Shown: positions 8,637-17,788, counted from the first letter of the stretch. The stretch is 64,000 bases of DNA from Paracoccaceae bacterium (GCA_022448245.1 JAKVCO010000007.1:186001-250000), one strand, 5' to 3'. Notes: generated by a model not told the origin, from the letters alone. Numbers and translations are program-made.

Positions 8637-9638
8637 TCACGACCCATACATCTTCGCCTTACGCTTCACAGTGTCCCGCGATCCCTGCTCCGACCCATCA
8701 TGAAAGGTCCCAAACCAACGATCCCACGGCATCTCCACCGTCCCATAGTTACACTCAAAATACCGGTGATGCAGCTGATGAAAGAAGTCGCCCGCCTTAG
8801 CCCTCCGCTTGTCCCCGATCTCAACCCACTCAAACCCCGAATGCGAAAACACAGGATGGATCGACTGCATGTAGCCATGAAACAGCACATGGATCGGATG
8901 CGAGGCGACCACAAAGTGAATGGCGAAGTTGGTGTAAAACAACAGATGCTCGAGCGGATGCATCGAAATCCCTGACCACGGCCCGACATTCACGTTCCGA
9001 TGATGCAGCGCGTGGGCATGCGTATAGAAAAACGGGACATGCAGCAGCCGGTGCACCCAGTAGAAATGCAGCGACGACCACACCACAAGGATCGGGAAGA
9101 CGGCGATAAACCACGCGGGGTTCTCAGCCGGATGAATCACCGGCGCATAGCCATTCGCCATCGCCCAATAGACCGGTGCCTGAAAGGCCGTCCACAACGT
9201 GATGCCTGAGGCAATTGACCAAAACATGTTGTCGTGGATCTGGTTCTTGAAGGTGTAGACGCTCGATTTCTGCGTCTGTCCCCGGGCCTCAAACTTCCAA
9301 CGCAAATCCTGCTGCCGCCAGCGATACAGCCAAATGTGCAAGAGCCCCGCACACAAAGCATGTGGAATGAGGTTCGACAGCCAAACGCGCAGCACCCAAG
9401 ACCAGCGCCACTCCACCATTGCCTCAAGCGGAGGGAGGAAGATGAGCCACCCTACAATGGCTGCCAAAACCGTCACCGTCGTCGTCGTCACCGCGAGCCA
9501 ATAATTGGCATACCACCGCAGCACCGACATCGGTTGCGGCGGCCAGGCGAAAAGCGGGTTCAGCCGAACCTCACCCGGATGATGGTTCCACTTGCGCCCC
9601 TCGCGCCCGATCTCGAAATCTTCGCTCGCATCAGACAT
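8637..9638 (-). CDS. sterol desaturase / fatty acid hydroxylase family membrane protein
   Basis: A 333-residue integral membrane protein of the fatty acid hydroxylase superfamily. After several hydrophobic segments, the C-terminal half carries the expected histidine clusters for a di-iron centre: HRLLH, HALHH, HPLEH and HQLHH. Such enzymes hydroxylate or desaturate lipids using O2 in the cytoplasmic membrane. The start at 9638 is chosen because GGGAGG lies about six bases upstream; an upstream frame extension reaches 9713. It stands alone on the minus strand. The substrate (carotenoid, sterol-like or fatty acid) is not predictable here. Confidence 0.8.
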   Translation of the reverse strand: MSDASEDFEIGREGRKWNHHPGEVRLNPLFAWPPQPMSVLRWYANYWLAVTTTTVTVLAAIVGWLIFLPPLEAMVEWRWSWVLRVWLSNLIPHALCAGLLHIWLYRWRQQDLRWKFEARGQTQKSSVYTFKNQIHDNMFWSIASGITLWTAFQAPVYWAMANGYAPVIHPAENPAWFIAVFPILVVWSSLHFYWVHRLLHVPFFYTHAHALHHRNVNVGPWSGISMHPLEHLLFYTNFAIHFVVASHPIHVLFHGYMQSIHPVFSHSGFEWVEIGDKRRAKAGDFFHQLHHRYFECNYGTVEMPWDRWFGTFHDGSEQGSRDTVKRKAKMYGS

Positions 9639-9804
9639 GACAATCCTCCCATCATGCCAAAGCTGCCAGCCCCGAAGAGCCGCGCCCGCCCATTTCCGAC
9701 ACCCCGGTCGCAATCGGCCCCCGAGCGCAGCGAGGCCCCCTTGGGCGCAAGCGCAAGCGCCACGGGGAGGTGGGCGGGCCCATGCTCACCGCGAGCTCAA
9801 ACAC
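9639..9804. repeat. intergenic region with G-rich element
   Basis: This 166-base gap has no credible gene. A G-rich tract at 9764-9781 (GGGGAGGTGGGCGGGCCC) resembles those at 8606 and 36814, and alternating GCGCAAGCGC runs precede it. Confidence 0.4.
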
Positions 9805-10104
9805 TCAAGTAACGCGGTAAAACCGCAACGGCTTGGTCTCTGACCGCGCCACGATGCCCTTTGCCTCCAAATCGAGCTGGACGCTTTTCATCCACCACCC
9901 AGAGGTCTTGCCACCGGGAAAGAGCTCCTGATCCAACACAGCGAGCAAAGCCTCTTTCGCCTCCGCCGCCGTCATGCCCGGAGCCACATCAGTCAAAGTC
10001 CCCAGATACGCCGTTTTCATCGCCTCATACTTTGCGCGATCCACCCGCGTGACATGGCCCGGCACGTTAACATTCTCTACTTCGATCTTGTGATCGTCGC
10101 TCAT
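9805..10104 (-). CDS. DUF6958 family protein
   Basis: A 99-residue soluble protein that fits the DUF6958 family: an N-terminal VPGHVTRVDRAKYEAMK, a central AEAKEALLAV helix, and a C-terminal SGWWMKSVQLDLEAKG winged-helix-like region ending RFYRV. No function is established. Its start overlaps the stop of the broken arsC gene by four bases (ATGA), so the two were once a coupled pair. The family is small and usually stands with housekeeping genes, so no pathway is implied. Confidence 0.65.
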   Translation of the reverse strand: MSDDHKIEVENVNVPGHVTRVDRAKYEAMKTAYLGTLTDVAPGMTAAEAKEALLAVLDQELFPGGKTSGWWMKSVQLDLEAKGIVARSETKPLRFYRVT

Positions 10105-10526
10105 TCCAGCACCCTCTCTCCAATTTCATCAATAACAGCTTCACCATTGTCGCGGGACCAAGGCGCTGGCGGCCAAATCTCCAATAAGTCCAGCACCTCG
10201 CCCACGGGCCGGCACAGGCGTGCTCCTTTACGCGTCACAACGAGGGGACGGTTCACCAGGATCGGATGCTCGACCATCTGCTCCAACAACACCTCGTCGG
10301 AGATACCTCGATCCAACAGACCCAGCTCCGCCGCAGGGCTCTTCGTTGTCCGCAACGCTTCCCGCGCCGTCATGCCAGCTGCCGCAAAGAGGGCCTGCAA
10401 CTCCGGTCGCGTCCAACCCACCTGCACATACTCGATCACGACAGGATCGTAGCCCGTGTCACGAACCAGTCGCTAAACGTTGCGAGACGTTCCGCAGGAG
10501 GGATTGTGATGAACAACAATGTCCAT
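10101..10526 (-). pseudogene. arsC: glutaredoxin-type arsenate reductase with in-frame amber stop
   Basis: Reading on the minus strand from ATG at 10526 gives MDIVVHHNPSCGTSRNV, the ArsC N-terminus with its catalytic cysteine, then TAG at 10473-10475, then RLVRDTGYDPVVIEYVQVGW continuing in the same frame to 10101. Without the stop the protein would be 141 residues, the normal length, with the HPILVNRPLVV arginine motif intact. An internal GTG at 10439 could restart translation, but that product lacks the catalytic cysteine. Arsenate reduction by this gene is therefore probably lost. A sequencing error, or amber read-through, remains possible. Only one base change (for example TTG to TAG) is needed. 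Confidence 0.85.
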
Positions 10527-10632
10527 AATCTGAGCGTTGCGCGGTCCAACTCCGGACGCAAGTCCCCGCTTCCGAGGCAACTGTGCGCACACACCCTCTT
10601 GCTGCGCTGGCACAGGGGTGAAATACTTGGCC

Positions 10633-12426
10633 ATGGAAGTACTTCTCCCCTGGAAAGATGTAGCCGCCGACCTCGTCGCCGTCGCCGCAGGCCGAGCGCC
10701 AGCCGACCGTGTGATCCGTAGTGGCAAAGTCGTCAGCATGCACACCCGCGAAATCCTCGACTGGGAGGTGGCTATCGTCAAAGGCCGCTTTGCCTATGTC
10801 GGCCCCGACGCCTCGCATTGCATAGGCCCTGAGACCCAGATCACCGACGCCGCCGGGCGCTATGTGATCCCCGGCCTCTGCGACGGCCATATGCACATCG
10901 AAAGCGGCATGCTCACCCCTGCTGAGTTCGCCGCCGCCGTCATCCCCCACGGCACCACCACCATGTTCACGGACCCGCACGAGATCGCCAATGTGCTTGG
11001 CCTCGAAGGCGTGCGCATGATGCACGACGAAGCGCTCATGCAGCCGGTCAACATCTTCACCCAAATGCCCTCCTGCGCACCCTCTGCCCCCGGGCTTGAG
11101 ACCACAGGGTTCGAGATCAGCGCCGAGGATGTGGCCGAGGCCATGGCCTGGCCCGGCATCATTGGCCTAGGGGAAATGATGAACTTCCCCGGCGTGGTTA
11201 ACGGCGACACGCAAATGCTCGCCGAAATCGCCGCGACCCAAGCCGCAAACAAGACCGTGGGCGGGCATTATGCCTCCCCTGACCTTGGCCCGGCCTTCCA
11301 CGCTTACGCGGCTGGCGGCCCCGCCGACGACCACGAAGGCACGTCCGAGGCCGACGCCATCGCCCGGACCCGCCAAGGCATGCGCGCCATGCTGCGTTTG
11401 GGCTCAGCATGGTACGATGTCGAAAGCCAGATCACAGCGATCACGGAAAAGGGCATGGACCCGCGCAGCTTTATCCTCTGCACCGACGATTGCTTTGCAG
11501 GCACCCTCGTCCGTGATGGCCACATGGACCGTGTCGTCCGCCACGCCATCGCCTGCGGTTGCGACCCCCTGATCGCGCTCCAGATGGCCACGCTCAACAC
11601 TGCGTCCCACTTCGGGCTCGAGCGTGAACTGGGCTCCATCACACCGGGCCGCCGCGCGGACCTGATCCTGACCTCTTCGCTTGAAGAGCTCCCCATCGAG
11701 CACGTCATCGCCCGCGGCGTCGACGCCGCCATCGCTGGCGAACTCAAAGTCACCTGCCCGCATTACGACTGGCCCGCGAAGGCGCGCCAAACCGTACACA
11801 TGGGCGATCCAAAGACCGCGCAGGACTTCGAAATCCGCGCACCCGAGGGCGCCAACCATGTCACTGCTCGCGTTATCGGCGTGGTGGAAAACCAAGCCCC
11901 CACCAAAGCCCTCTCTGAGGAGCTCCCCGTCAAAGACGGCCTCGTCGAAGGCCAAGGGGATGTCTGCCAAATCGCACTCGTCGAACGCCACCGCGCCACG
12001 GGTGGCGTCACCAACGCTTTCGTCTCAGGCTTCGGCTACGAGGGGCCCATGGCCATGGCCTCCACCGTGGCCCATGACAGCCACCACATGATTGTCGTCG
12101 GCACAGAACGCGCCAATATGGCCGCTGCTGCCAATAGGCTCGCCGAAGTGGGCGGCGGCATGTGTGTCTACCAAAACGGGGAAGAAACGGCCCTCGTCGA
12201 GCTCCCCATAGCGGGGCTCATGTCCGACGCCCCCGCCGCAGATGTAGCCGTCAAAGCCGATGGCATCCTCGCCGCCATGAAGGCGGCTGGATGCACCCTG
12301 AACAACGCAAATATGCAGCATTCCCTGCTCGCCCTCGTCGTCATCCCAGAACTGCGGATCTCTGACCTCGGCCTCGTGGATGTGCGCACTTTCGAACTCG
12401 TCCCGCTCTTCGAGGAGGCCCCATGA
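10633..12426 (+). CDS. ade: adenine deaminase
   Basis: A 597-residue amidohydrolase-superfamily protein of the adenine deaminase family (COG1001 type). The metal-binding signature VIPGLCDGHMHIESGMLTP occurs near residue 75, with GTTTMFTDPHEIANVLG following, and the C-terminal adenine-deaminase domain (VARIGVVEN, GGMCVYQNGEE) is complete. It converts adenine to hypoxanthine plus ammonia in the cytosol. The start at 10633 gives the usual N-terminus; the frame is open back to 10537 through the arsC promoter region. The next gene is AMP nucleosidase, which makes adenine from AMP, so the pair forms a purine-salvage unit. Confidence 0.9.
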   Translation: MEVLLPWKDVAADLVAVAAGRAPADRVIRSGKVVSMHTREILDWEVAIVKGRFAYVGPDASHCIGPETQITDAAGRYVIPGLCDGHMHIESGMLTPAEFAAAVIPHGTTTMFTDPHEIANVLGLEGVRMMHDEALMQPVNIFTQMPSCAPSAPGLETTGFEISAEDVAEAMAWPGIIGLGEMMNFPGVVNGDTQMLAEIAATQAANKTVGGHYASPDLGPAFHAYAAGGPADDHEGTSEADAIARTRQGMRAMLRLGSAWYDVESQITAITEKGMDPRSFILCTDDCFAGTLVRDGHMDRVVRHAIACGCDPLIALQMATLNTASHFGLERELGSITPGRRADLILTSSLEELPIEHVIARGVDAAIAGELKVTCPHYDWPAKARQTVHMGDPKTAQDFEIRAPEGANHVTARVIGVVENQAPTKALSEELPVKDGLVEGQGDVCQIALVERHRATGGVTNAFVSGFGYEGPMAMASTVAHDSHHMIVVGTERANMAAAANRLAEVGGGMCVYQNGEETALVELPIAGLMSDAPAADVAVKADGILAAMKAAGCTLNNANMQHSLLALVVIPELRISDLGLVDVRTFELVPLFEEAP

Positions 12427-12457
12427 GGCCCCCAAAGAGCGGACAAAAGGACCTGAA

Positions 12458-13936
12458 ATGAAAATCGATCAAAAACAAAAAATCTCCACACCAGAGAGCA
12501 GCCCAGCCACCTTCTTCGACAACGCAGAAGCCGCTGTCGACCGCTTGCAGGAGCTCTACAGCGAAGCCACCCGCTTCCTGTGCGAGCGTTTCATCGGCTC
12601 CCTCAACGGCGAAGTTCCCACTTCCCGCTACCGCGCCTTTTATCCTGAAATCCGGATCTCGACGGCCTCCTATGCGAGCATCGACAGTCGCCTGTCCTTT
12701 GGCCACGTGGCCGAGCCCGGCACCTATGCGACGACCATCACGCGCCCTGATCTCTTCCGTCACTACCTGATCCAGCAGATCGAGCTCTTGATGGAAAACC
12801 ACGGCATCCGCGTCACGGTGGGCCCCTCCACCACGCCCATGCCCGTACACTTCGCTGTGGCGCAGGAGAAAGACATTGTGGTGCCAGAGGCCGGCGCCAC
12901 GCCTTTCACGCTGCGCGATGTCTTCGACGTGCCGGACCTCTCCACCACCAATGATGAAATCGTCAACGGCTCCGACTTCACCTACCCCGATGGCGCGGGC
13001 CCGCTCGCGCCCTTCACCGCGCAGCGGATCGACTATTCGCTCGCCCGGCTGTCGCACTACACAGCAACCGACCCAGAGCATTTCCAGAACCACGTGCTTT
13101 TCACGAACTACCAGTTCTACGTGGAGGAATTCGAAGCCTACGCCCGCAAGATGCTGAGCGAGGACTCCGGCTACACTAGCTTTATCGCCACCGGAAATCA
13201 GGAGATCACGACCCCCGACGGCGTGATCGAGGTGCCCGCGAAGCTGCCGCAAATGCCCACCTACCACCTCAAGCGCGAGGGCGGCGGCGGCATCACGCTG
13301 GTCAACATCGGCGTCGGCCCATCAAACGCCAAAACCGCGACCGACCACATCGCCGTCCTCAGACCCCATGCCTGGCTTATGGTAGGACACTGCGCGGGCC
13401 TCAGAAATTCGCAAAGCCTGGGCGATTTCGTTCTCGCCCACGCCTACCTGCGCGAAGATCACGTGCTCGATGACGATCTGCCCGTCTGGGTGCCAATCCC
13501 GGCGCTCGCCGAAATCCAGACCTCGCTGGAAAAGGCTGTGGCAGAGATCAGCAGCCTTGAAGGCTACGAGCTCAAGCGCCTCATGCGCACAGGCACCGTG
13601 GCCACCATCGACAACCGCAACTGGGAGCTGCGCGACCAATCCGGCCCGGTGCAACGCCTCAGCCAATCCCGCGCGATCGCGCTCGACATGGAAAGCGCAA
13701 CGATCGCGGCTAACGGCTACCGCTTCCGCGTGCCTTACGGGACGCTCCTTTGCGTCTCTGATAAACCCCTCCACGGGGAGCTCAAGCTGCCCGGCATGGC
13801 CACCGATTTCTACCGCACGCAGGTCACGCGCCACCTGCAAATCGGGATCCGCGCCATGGAGATCCTGCGCGACATGCCACTGGCCCGCATCCACAGCCGC
13901 AAGCTGAGATCCTTCGAGGAGACCGCATTCCTCTAA
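12458..13936 (+). CDS. amn: AMP nucleosidase
   Basis: A 492-residue AMP nucleosidase with the N-terminal Amn-specific domain (about 1-180, RYRAFYPEIRIS) and the C-terminal nucleoside-phosphorylase-like domain (about 230-492; GGITLVNIGVGPSNAKTATD near residue 290 and ALDMESATIAANG near residue 410). It cleaves AMP to adenine and ribose 5-phosphate. The start at 12458 lies 31 bases after the adenine deaminase stop; an open frame further upstream overlaps that gene and is unlikely. The two together convert AMP to hypoxanthine. Confidence 0.92.
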   Translation: MKIDQKQKISTPESSPATFFDNAEAAVDRLQELYSEATRFLCERFIGSLNGEVPTSRYRAFYPEIRISTASYASIDSRLSFGHVAEPGTYATTITRPDLFRHYLIQQIELLMENHGIRVTVGPSTTPMPVHFAVAQEKDIVVPEAGATPFTLRDVFDVPDLSTTNDEIVNGSDFTYPDGAGPLAPFTAQRIDYSLARLSHYTATDPEHFQNHVLFTNYQFYVEEFEAYARKMLSEDSGYTSFIATGNQEITTPDGVIEVPAKLPQMPTYHLKREGGGGITLVNIGVGPSNAKTATDHIAVLRPHAWLMVGHCAGLRNSQSLGDFVLAHAYLREDHVLDDDLPVWVPIPALAEIQTSLEKAVAEISSLEGYELKRLMRTGTVATIDNRNWELRDQSGPVQRLSQSRAIALDMESATIAANGYRFRVPYGTLLCVSDKPLHGELKLPGMATDFYRTQVTRHLQIGIRAMEILRDMPLARIHSRKLRSFEETAFL

Positions 13937-14078
13937 ATCACTCGCCCCAAGGCCCGTTTCAGGTCGCAAAACGTCAGTATTTTATAGCTGAAAGGCCACT
14001 AATTGTTGTGAACCTCTTCTAGATACCGTTACATGGCGGCGATGAGGCCCGACATTTGGGCAGTTAAGGAGAAACATA

Positions 14079-14366
14079 ATGGCCAAGCCAATGACCAAAA
14101 CCCAGCTCGTGGCTGCTCTTGCCGAAGCAATGGACAGCGACAAGAAATCCGCAGGCGCAGCGCTCGACGCCGTCTGTGACGTGATCACCAAAGAAGTTTC
14201 CGGCGGCGGTGCCGTGACCCTTCCCGGCGTCGGCAAAATCTACTGCCGCGAGCGCCCCGAGCGCATGGTCCGCAACCCCGCCACGGGCGAGCAGATCAAG
14301 AAAGACGCCGACAAGGTCGTGAAAATGACGATCGCCAAGGCCCTCAAGGACAGCGTGAACGGCTAA
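14079..14366 (+). CDS. HU-family DNA-binding protein
   Basis: A 95-residue histone-like protein: MAKPMTKTQLVAALAEAMD at the N-terminus, an AGAALDAVCDVI helix, the GGAVTLPGVGKIYC beta arm start and the RNPATGEQIK proline-containing arm tip. A strong ribosome-binding site (AAGGAG) precedes ATG 14079 and a classic terminator follows, so it is a monocistronic unit. HU proteins bend and compact DNA as dimers. Confidence 0.92.
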   Translation: MAKPMTKTQLVAALAEAMDSDKKSAGAALDAVCDVITKEVSGGGAVTLPGVGKIYCRERPERMVRNPATGEQIKKDADKVVKMTIAKALKDSVNG

Positions 14367-14387
14367 TCCAACCACAGCTTATTCAAA

Positions 14388-14416
14388 GGGCCGCCCCTAA
14401 AGAGGCGGCCCTTTTT
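14388..14416 (+). terminator. rho-independent terminator after HU gene
   Basis: A perfect eight-base stem GGGCCGCC / GGCGGCCC (14388-14395 and 14404-14411) with an eight-base loop is followed by five T residues. Confidence 0.9.
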
Positions 14417-14433
14417 CTTTGCGCAATGCGTTT

Positions 14434-14489
14434 GGGTCGGTGGGTGGGCGCCTTTCGAGCACGCCGCAAGGCGCGCGCAGAAACAGAGC
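14434..14489. repeat. 56-base intergenic repeat, copy A
   Basis: This 56-base stretch recurs at 33340-33395 with two mismatches. Both copies lie just downstream of the 3' end of a minus-strand gene. Each contains an internal perfect inverted repeat, GCGCCTT ... AAGGCGC, and starts with a G-rich GGGTCGGTGGGTGGGCG. Confidence 0.8.
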
Positions 14490-14501
14490 AGCCGCTGGCC
14501 C

Positions 14502-15410
14502 TCAGAATTGATCGAGAATAAACCGCGCCGTCATCAAATCGAGATGCGCGCCCCCGCCATTCTTAAAGAACGTAATGCCGCCGGGCGTAAACGTCTTCAG
14601 ATCATAGTAGTCAGACAGCACATGACCCCGCTCAATGACCCCGCCCTCGAGCGGGATCTTAAGCTCGCCGATATGATCCAGCGTCGTGTCAAAACTGTCC
14701 ACGAAAACCCGCGAGCTCTTAAGTGCCGCATCATCAGCTTCCCGCATGTCGGGGCGATAGGCGCCAATCAGGTTTACGTGCTGGCCCTCGCTTAGCCACT
14801 CCCCGCGCAGCCAAGGCTCCGTCGCCATCGTGCCACCGATGATGATATCGGCGCGCTTCACTGCTGCCTCCAAATCGCCCACCGGCAACGTCGCATCACA
14901 CTCGGCACAAAGCGCATCAGCGGATGCCGCCGTCCGGTTCCACACCTCGAAACTCGCCGCCGGGAACCCCGCTCCAAAGGCCTCCCGAACCGACCGCCCC
15001 ACGGTGCCAGCACCCACAATCAAAATCCGACGCGCCCCGGGCGCCAACCGCAGAGAAGCAAGAAGTGAATCCGCCGCCGTCTTCCACTTCGTCACCAGCT
15101 TGAAGTCGATGAATGCCGCTGGCGCCCCGGTCTCATCATCAAAGAGCGTCACCGCCCCGTCGATCATCGGACGCCCCTTGGCGGGGTTGTCCGGATAGAC
15201 AGTCGCCGTCTTCACCAACGCCCCTAGCCCGTCGATCCATGCGGCCCGGCTCAGGATCGTGTCCTTTCCGCGATAAAGAAAACTATCCTCGATCGAAGCC
15301 TTGGGCAGCTTGTGCCCAGCGGCGAAGGCCTCCGTCAGGCCGATCCAGTCGAGCCGCGCTTCACCGGCGTCAAAGGAGATAAAGGGCGGGGTGTTTGAGC
15401 TCTTAGACAT
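14502..15410 (-). CDS. ornithine cyclodeaminase / mu-crystallin family protein
   Basis: A 302-residue Rossmann enzyme of the ornithine cyclodeaminase/mu-crystallin family. Key pieces are a ligand-binding KTATVYPDNP near residue 68, FIDFKLVTKWKTAADSLLAS, the NAD loop RILIVGAGTVGRSV near residue 131, and a C-terminal LKTFTPGGITFFKNGGGAHLD. Members convert ornithine to proline with loss of ammonia, or reduce cyclic ketimines or act on alanine or lysine. It sits nine bases after the EamA transporter gene and may form one unit with it. Because the neighbouring NRPS operon appears to start from proline, a proline-supplying role is possible, but this is inference. Confidence 0.75.
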   Translation of the reverse strand: MSKSSNTPPFISFDAGEARLDWIGLTEAFAAGHKLPKASIEDSFLYRGKDTILSRAAWIDGLGALVKTATVYPDNPAKGRPMIDGAVTLFDDETGAPAAFIDFKLVTKWKTAADSLLASLRLAPGARRILIVGAGTVGRSVREAFGAGFPAASFEVWNRTAASADALCAECDATLPVGDLEAAVKRADIIIGGTMATEPWLRGEWLSEGQHVNLIGAYRPDMREADDAALKSSRVFVDSFDTTLDHIGELKIPLEGGVIERGHVLSDYYDLKTFTPGGITFFKNGGGAHLDLMTARFILDQF

Positions 15411-15419
15411 GCGCCCACA

Positions 15420-16382
15420 TCAGCGCCGTGCACGCGGCACGTCAACCATCTGATCGGCACGCGCCTCGCGCCAAATGATGAAAAGACCCGCCCCAAGGAT
15501 CAACGCGATGCCTGCGAAGGTCGCGCGATCTGGCACCTCGCCAAAGACGAAATACCCCGCCACCACCGCAATCGGCAGCGCCAGATACTCAAATGGTGCC
15601 ACCACCGCTGGCTCGGCCACCCGGTATGCCTGCGAGATGAAGAAGCCCCCCAGCCCCGTAGCGAACCCGATCATCAAGAAAAGCCAAAGATCGGCGACTT
15701 CGGGCCAAACCCAGGCGCGGAAGAGAAAGGCAAGCGATGGGTTCTCCTGCTCCGCAAACCGACCGTCGCCCACGACGAGCCCAAAACCAACGCAGATCAC
15801 GATGAAGGTAAGCTGGATATAGACGGTCATCGTCGCCGCGCTCTCAGTCTTGCCGATGAACCGCGTCATCATGTGAAGCCCTGCATAACAAGCCGCCGCC
15901 AGCACCGGCAGGAGGGAGGCCACCTGAAAAGCCTCTGTTCCGGGCCGTTGCACGATCAGAACCCCAACAAAACCGATGGCCACAGCAGCCCAGCGCCGCG
16001 GGCCAACATATTCGCCCAGAAACACCACCGAGAAGACGGTGATCAGCAGCGGCGACACAAAGAAGATCGCCACGGCATCGGCCAGCGGAAGCGCCGCAAG
16101 CCCGAGGAAAAAGAAGATATTGGCCGCTACCACCAGAAGGCCGCGCAGGATGTGCAAGACCAGCCGCTGCGTCTTCAGAACTTGCCAGCCGCCAGCGAAA
16201 GGAAAGACGATAACGCTCGCAACGATCAGCCCCAGAACAGACCGGAAGAGCACCACCTCATGGAGCGCATAATCGCCGGAGAGAAACTTGATCGTGGTGT
16301 CATTGATCGCAAAGAAAGCCACCGCGACAGCCGCACAGAACGCGCCCAGCCTCGCTGGATTGGCACTTAAAGTCTTCAACAT
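15420..16382 (-). CDS. EamA/DMT-family transporter
   Basis: A 320-residue membrane protein with about ten transmembrane helices forming two EamA repeats (about residues 12-150 and 165-300). The conserved ALPLADAVAIFFVSPLLITVF falls at the end of helix 4. The drug/metabolite transporter superfamily exports amino acids, small metabolites or toxins. It lies 89 bases beyond the NRPS-cluster glycosyltransferase on the same strand and nine bases before the cyclodeaminase gene. It could export the cluster's product, but a weak terminator lies between them, so that link is uncertain. Confidence 0.8.
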   Translation of the reverse strand: MLKTLSANPARLGAFCAAVAVAFFAINDTTIKFLSGDYALHEVVLFRSVLGLIVASVIVFPFAGGWQVLKTQRLVLHILRGLLVVAANIFFFLGLAALPLADAVAIFFVSPLLITVFSVVFLGEYVGPRRWAAVAIGFVGVLIVQRPGTEAFQVASLLPVLAAACYAGLHMMTRFIGKTESAATMTVYIQLTFIVICVGFGLVVGDGRFAEQENPSLAFLFRAWVWPEVADLWLFLMIGFATGLGGFFISQAYRVAEPAVVAPFEYLALPIAVVAGYFVFGEVPDRATFAGIALILGAGLFIIWREARADQMVDVPRARR

Positions 16383-16423
16383 AAGGCGAGTCTATTCGCC
16401 GCCGCCTGAGTTGCTTTCCCACA

Positions 16424-16443
16424 AACGACCTCAAATGGTCGTT
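16424..16443 (-). terminator. possible terminator after NRPS operon
   Basis: A perfect seven-base inverted repeat AACGACC / GGTCGTT with a six-base loop lies between the glycosyltransferase stop and the transporter start. On the minus strand it is followed by TTTGT, a weak T-run. Confidence 0.4.
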
Positions 16444-16471
16444 GAACCGAGTTGGCGGGGCCGCGGAGCGA

Positions 16472-17782
16472 TTAGTTGAGGAGGACCTCCACCGCCTGCA
16501 CAGCCCGCGCCGATGTGGCGGCCTCACTATGCGCCTGCGCCAAGGCCTGCAGTCGGCCCAGCGCCGAGTGATCATCAAACACGCGCCCTATGCGCCCTCC
16601 GATAGCGGCCGCGTCCTCTTTCATCGTGCCGACCTCGCCCAGGCCATGGAAGACAACACGCGCCCCGTTGCCCTTCCCGTCGAGCGCGTTTGGATACACG
16701 ATCATCGGCGTGGCGGTGCGCAAACACTCGTTCAGCGTCCCCGCGCCGCCGTGGAACAAGGCACAATCTGCCCGTTCCAGCGCAGGGAGCTGCGACACCC
16801 AATCCGTCATCGTGATCCGGTCAGACAAAGCAGGCAACGATGCGATCTCCGGGTGCGAGGTTGCCACCAGCAAATGCCAATCGGGGTTCGCCTCGACGGC
16901 TTCGGCCAAGGATCTCAGAAAGCGGAGTGGTGGATGCAGGATCGAGCCGAAGCCTGCGAAAATACGCCTTCCGGGGGCCTCACTGAAATAGCTACCCTTC
17001 GGCAGGTCCGCCTGTCGCGCACGATCGCGCAAGATCATGGGGCCGACAAAGCGCTGACCGCGTGCCGGTTGAACCGGCATATCCATTTCAGCCGCGACGA
17101 GCAGCAATTGGGGGAGCGTGTAGCTCCACGGGGATTGAAACCCATCCGTACGCGTATGAGCGGCCAGGTCGACGCCAAGGCCCTTGGCAAGTTGACGATG
17201 CGTGGGCGCAAGCTCCGCCCCCCAATCCTTCCTTGAGGCGCCGAAGGCAGAGACACGTTTGCCCAAACGAAACCGCGCGAGACCCAGACGTTGCCCTACG
17301 CCAGAGCCACTGAGACCATGGCCGGGAACAGTCGCATGGGTCAGCGGCGGGGCGCCGGGCCCTATCGGCGTGAAGTACATGAACGACAGCGTAGCGACCC
17401 GCATCCCGCGCCCGAGCCCGAGCCCGAGCGCCTGAATGACGGCGCTATGATGTTCGCAATCCGCAAGGACGAGGTCCGGCGCGGCGGCCTCGAGCGCCGC
17501 CGACACACCATCGGCTGCAATGACCTCCGCCGCGGCCTGCGCGCGGGCCGCTCGCTGTTCCTTGCTCCGCTTTTTGGGGCGAGGCAGATACGTCCCGCGG
17601 ATAGAAAGTTGCGGCGCCTCGATCTCGTGATGATGAAAGCCCGCATAGGCGATTTCCGCACCAGCGCTCTCAGGCGCCGCGAAGGCCACGTCATGGCCCG
17701 CCTCTCGCAGAGCCCGCGCCAGCGCGATGCTTGACGCAAGGTTGCTGTATAGCCCGGTGCATGTGACAAGGATGCAAGCCAT
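16472..17782 (-). CDS. UGT/MGT-type glycosyltransferase of the NRPS cluster
   Basis: A 436-residue GT1-family glycosyltransferase with a GT-B fold. The N-terminal acceptor domain begins ILVTCTGLYSNLASSIALARALREAGHDV; the C-terminal donor domain has WVSQLPALERADCALFHGGAGTLNECL (about residues 325-355), the nucleotide-sugar-binding signature of the UGT/MGT group. Such enzymes move a sugar from a nucleotide sugar onto a small lipophilic acceptor. It starts six bases after the terminal NRPS stop and is the last gene of the operon, so glycosylation of the peptide product is the natural reading. Sugar and acceptor are not predicted, and no sugar-biosynthesis gene is nearby. Confidence 0.82.
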   Translation of the reverse strand: MACILVTCTGLYSNLASSIALARALREAGHDVAFAAPESAGAEIAYAGFHHHEIEAPQLSIRGTYLPRPKKRSKEQRAARAQAAAEVIAADGVSAALEAAAPDLVLADCEHHSAVIQALGLGLGRGMRVATLSFMYFTPIGPGAPPLTHATVPGHGLSGSGVGQRLGLARFRLGKRVSAFGASRKDWGAELAPTHRQLAKGLGVDLAAHTRTDGFQSPWSYTLPQLLLVAAEMDMPVQPARGQRFVGPMILRDRARQADLPKGSYFSEAPGRRIFAGFGSILHPPLRFLRSLAEAVEANPDWHLLVATSHPEIASLPALSDRITMTDWVSQLPALERADCALFHGGAGTLNECLRTATPMIVYPNALDGKGNGARVVFHGLGEVGTMKEDAAAIGGRIGRVFDDHSALGRLQALAQAHSEAATSARAVQAVEVLLN

Positions 17783-17788
17783 GGCTGC

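Noticed and set aside
10473-10475. TAG in arsC as a pyrrolysine or recoding site
   Set aside because: No pyrrolysine machinery is expected in this group and no stem-loop typical of recoding follows; a point mutation explains it.
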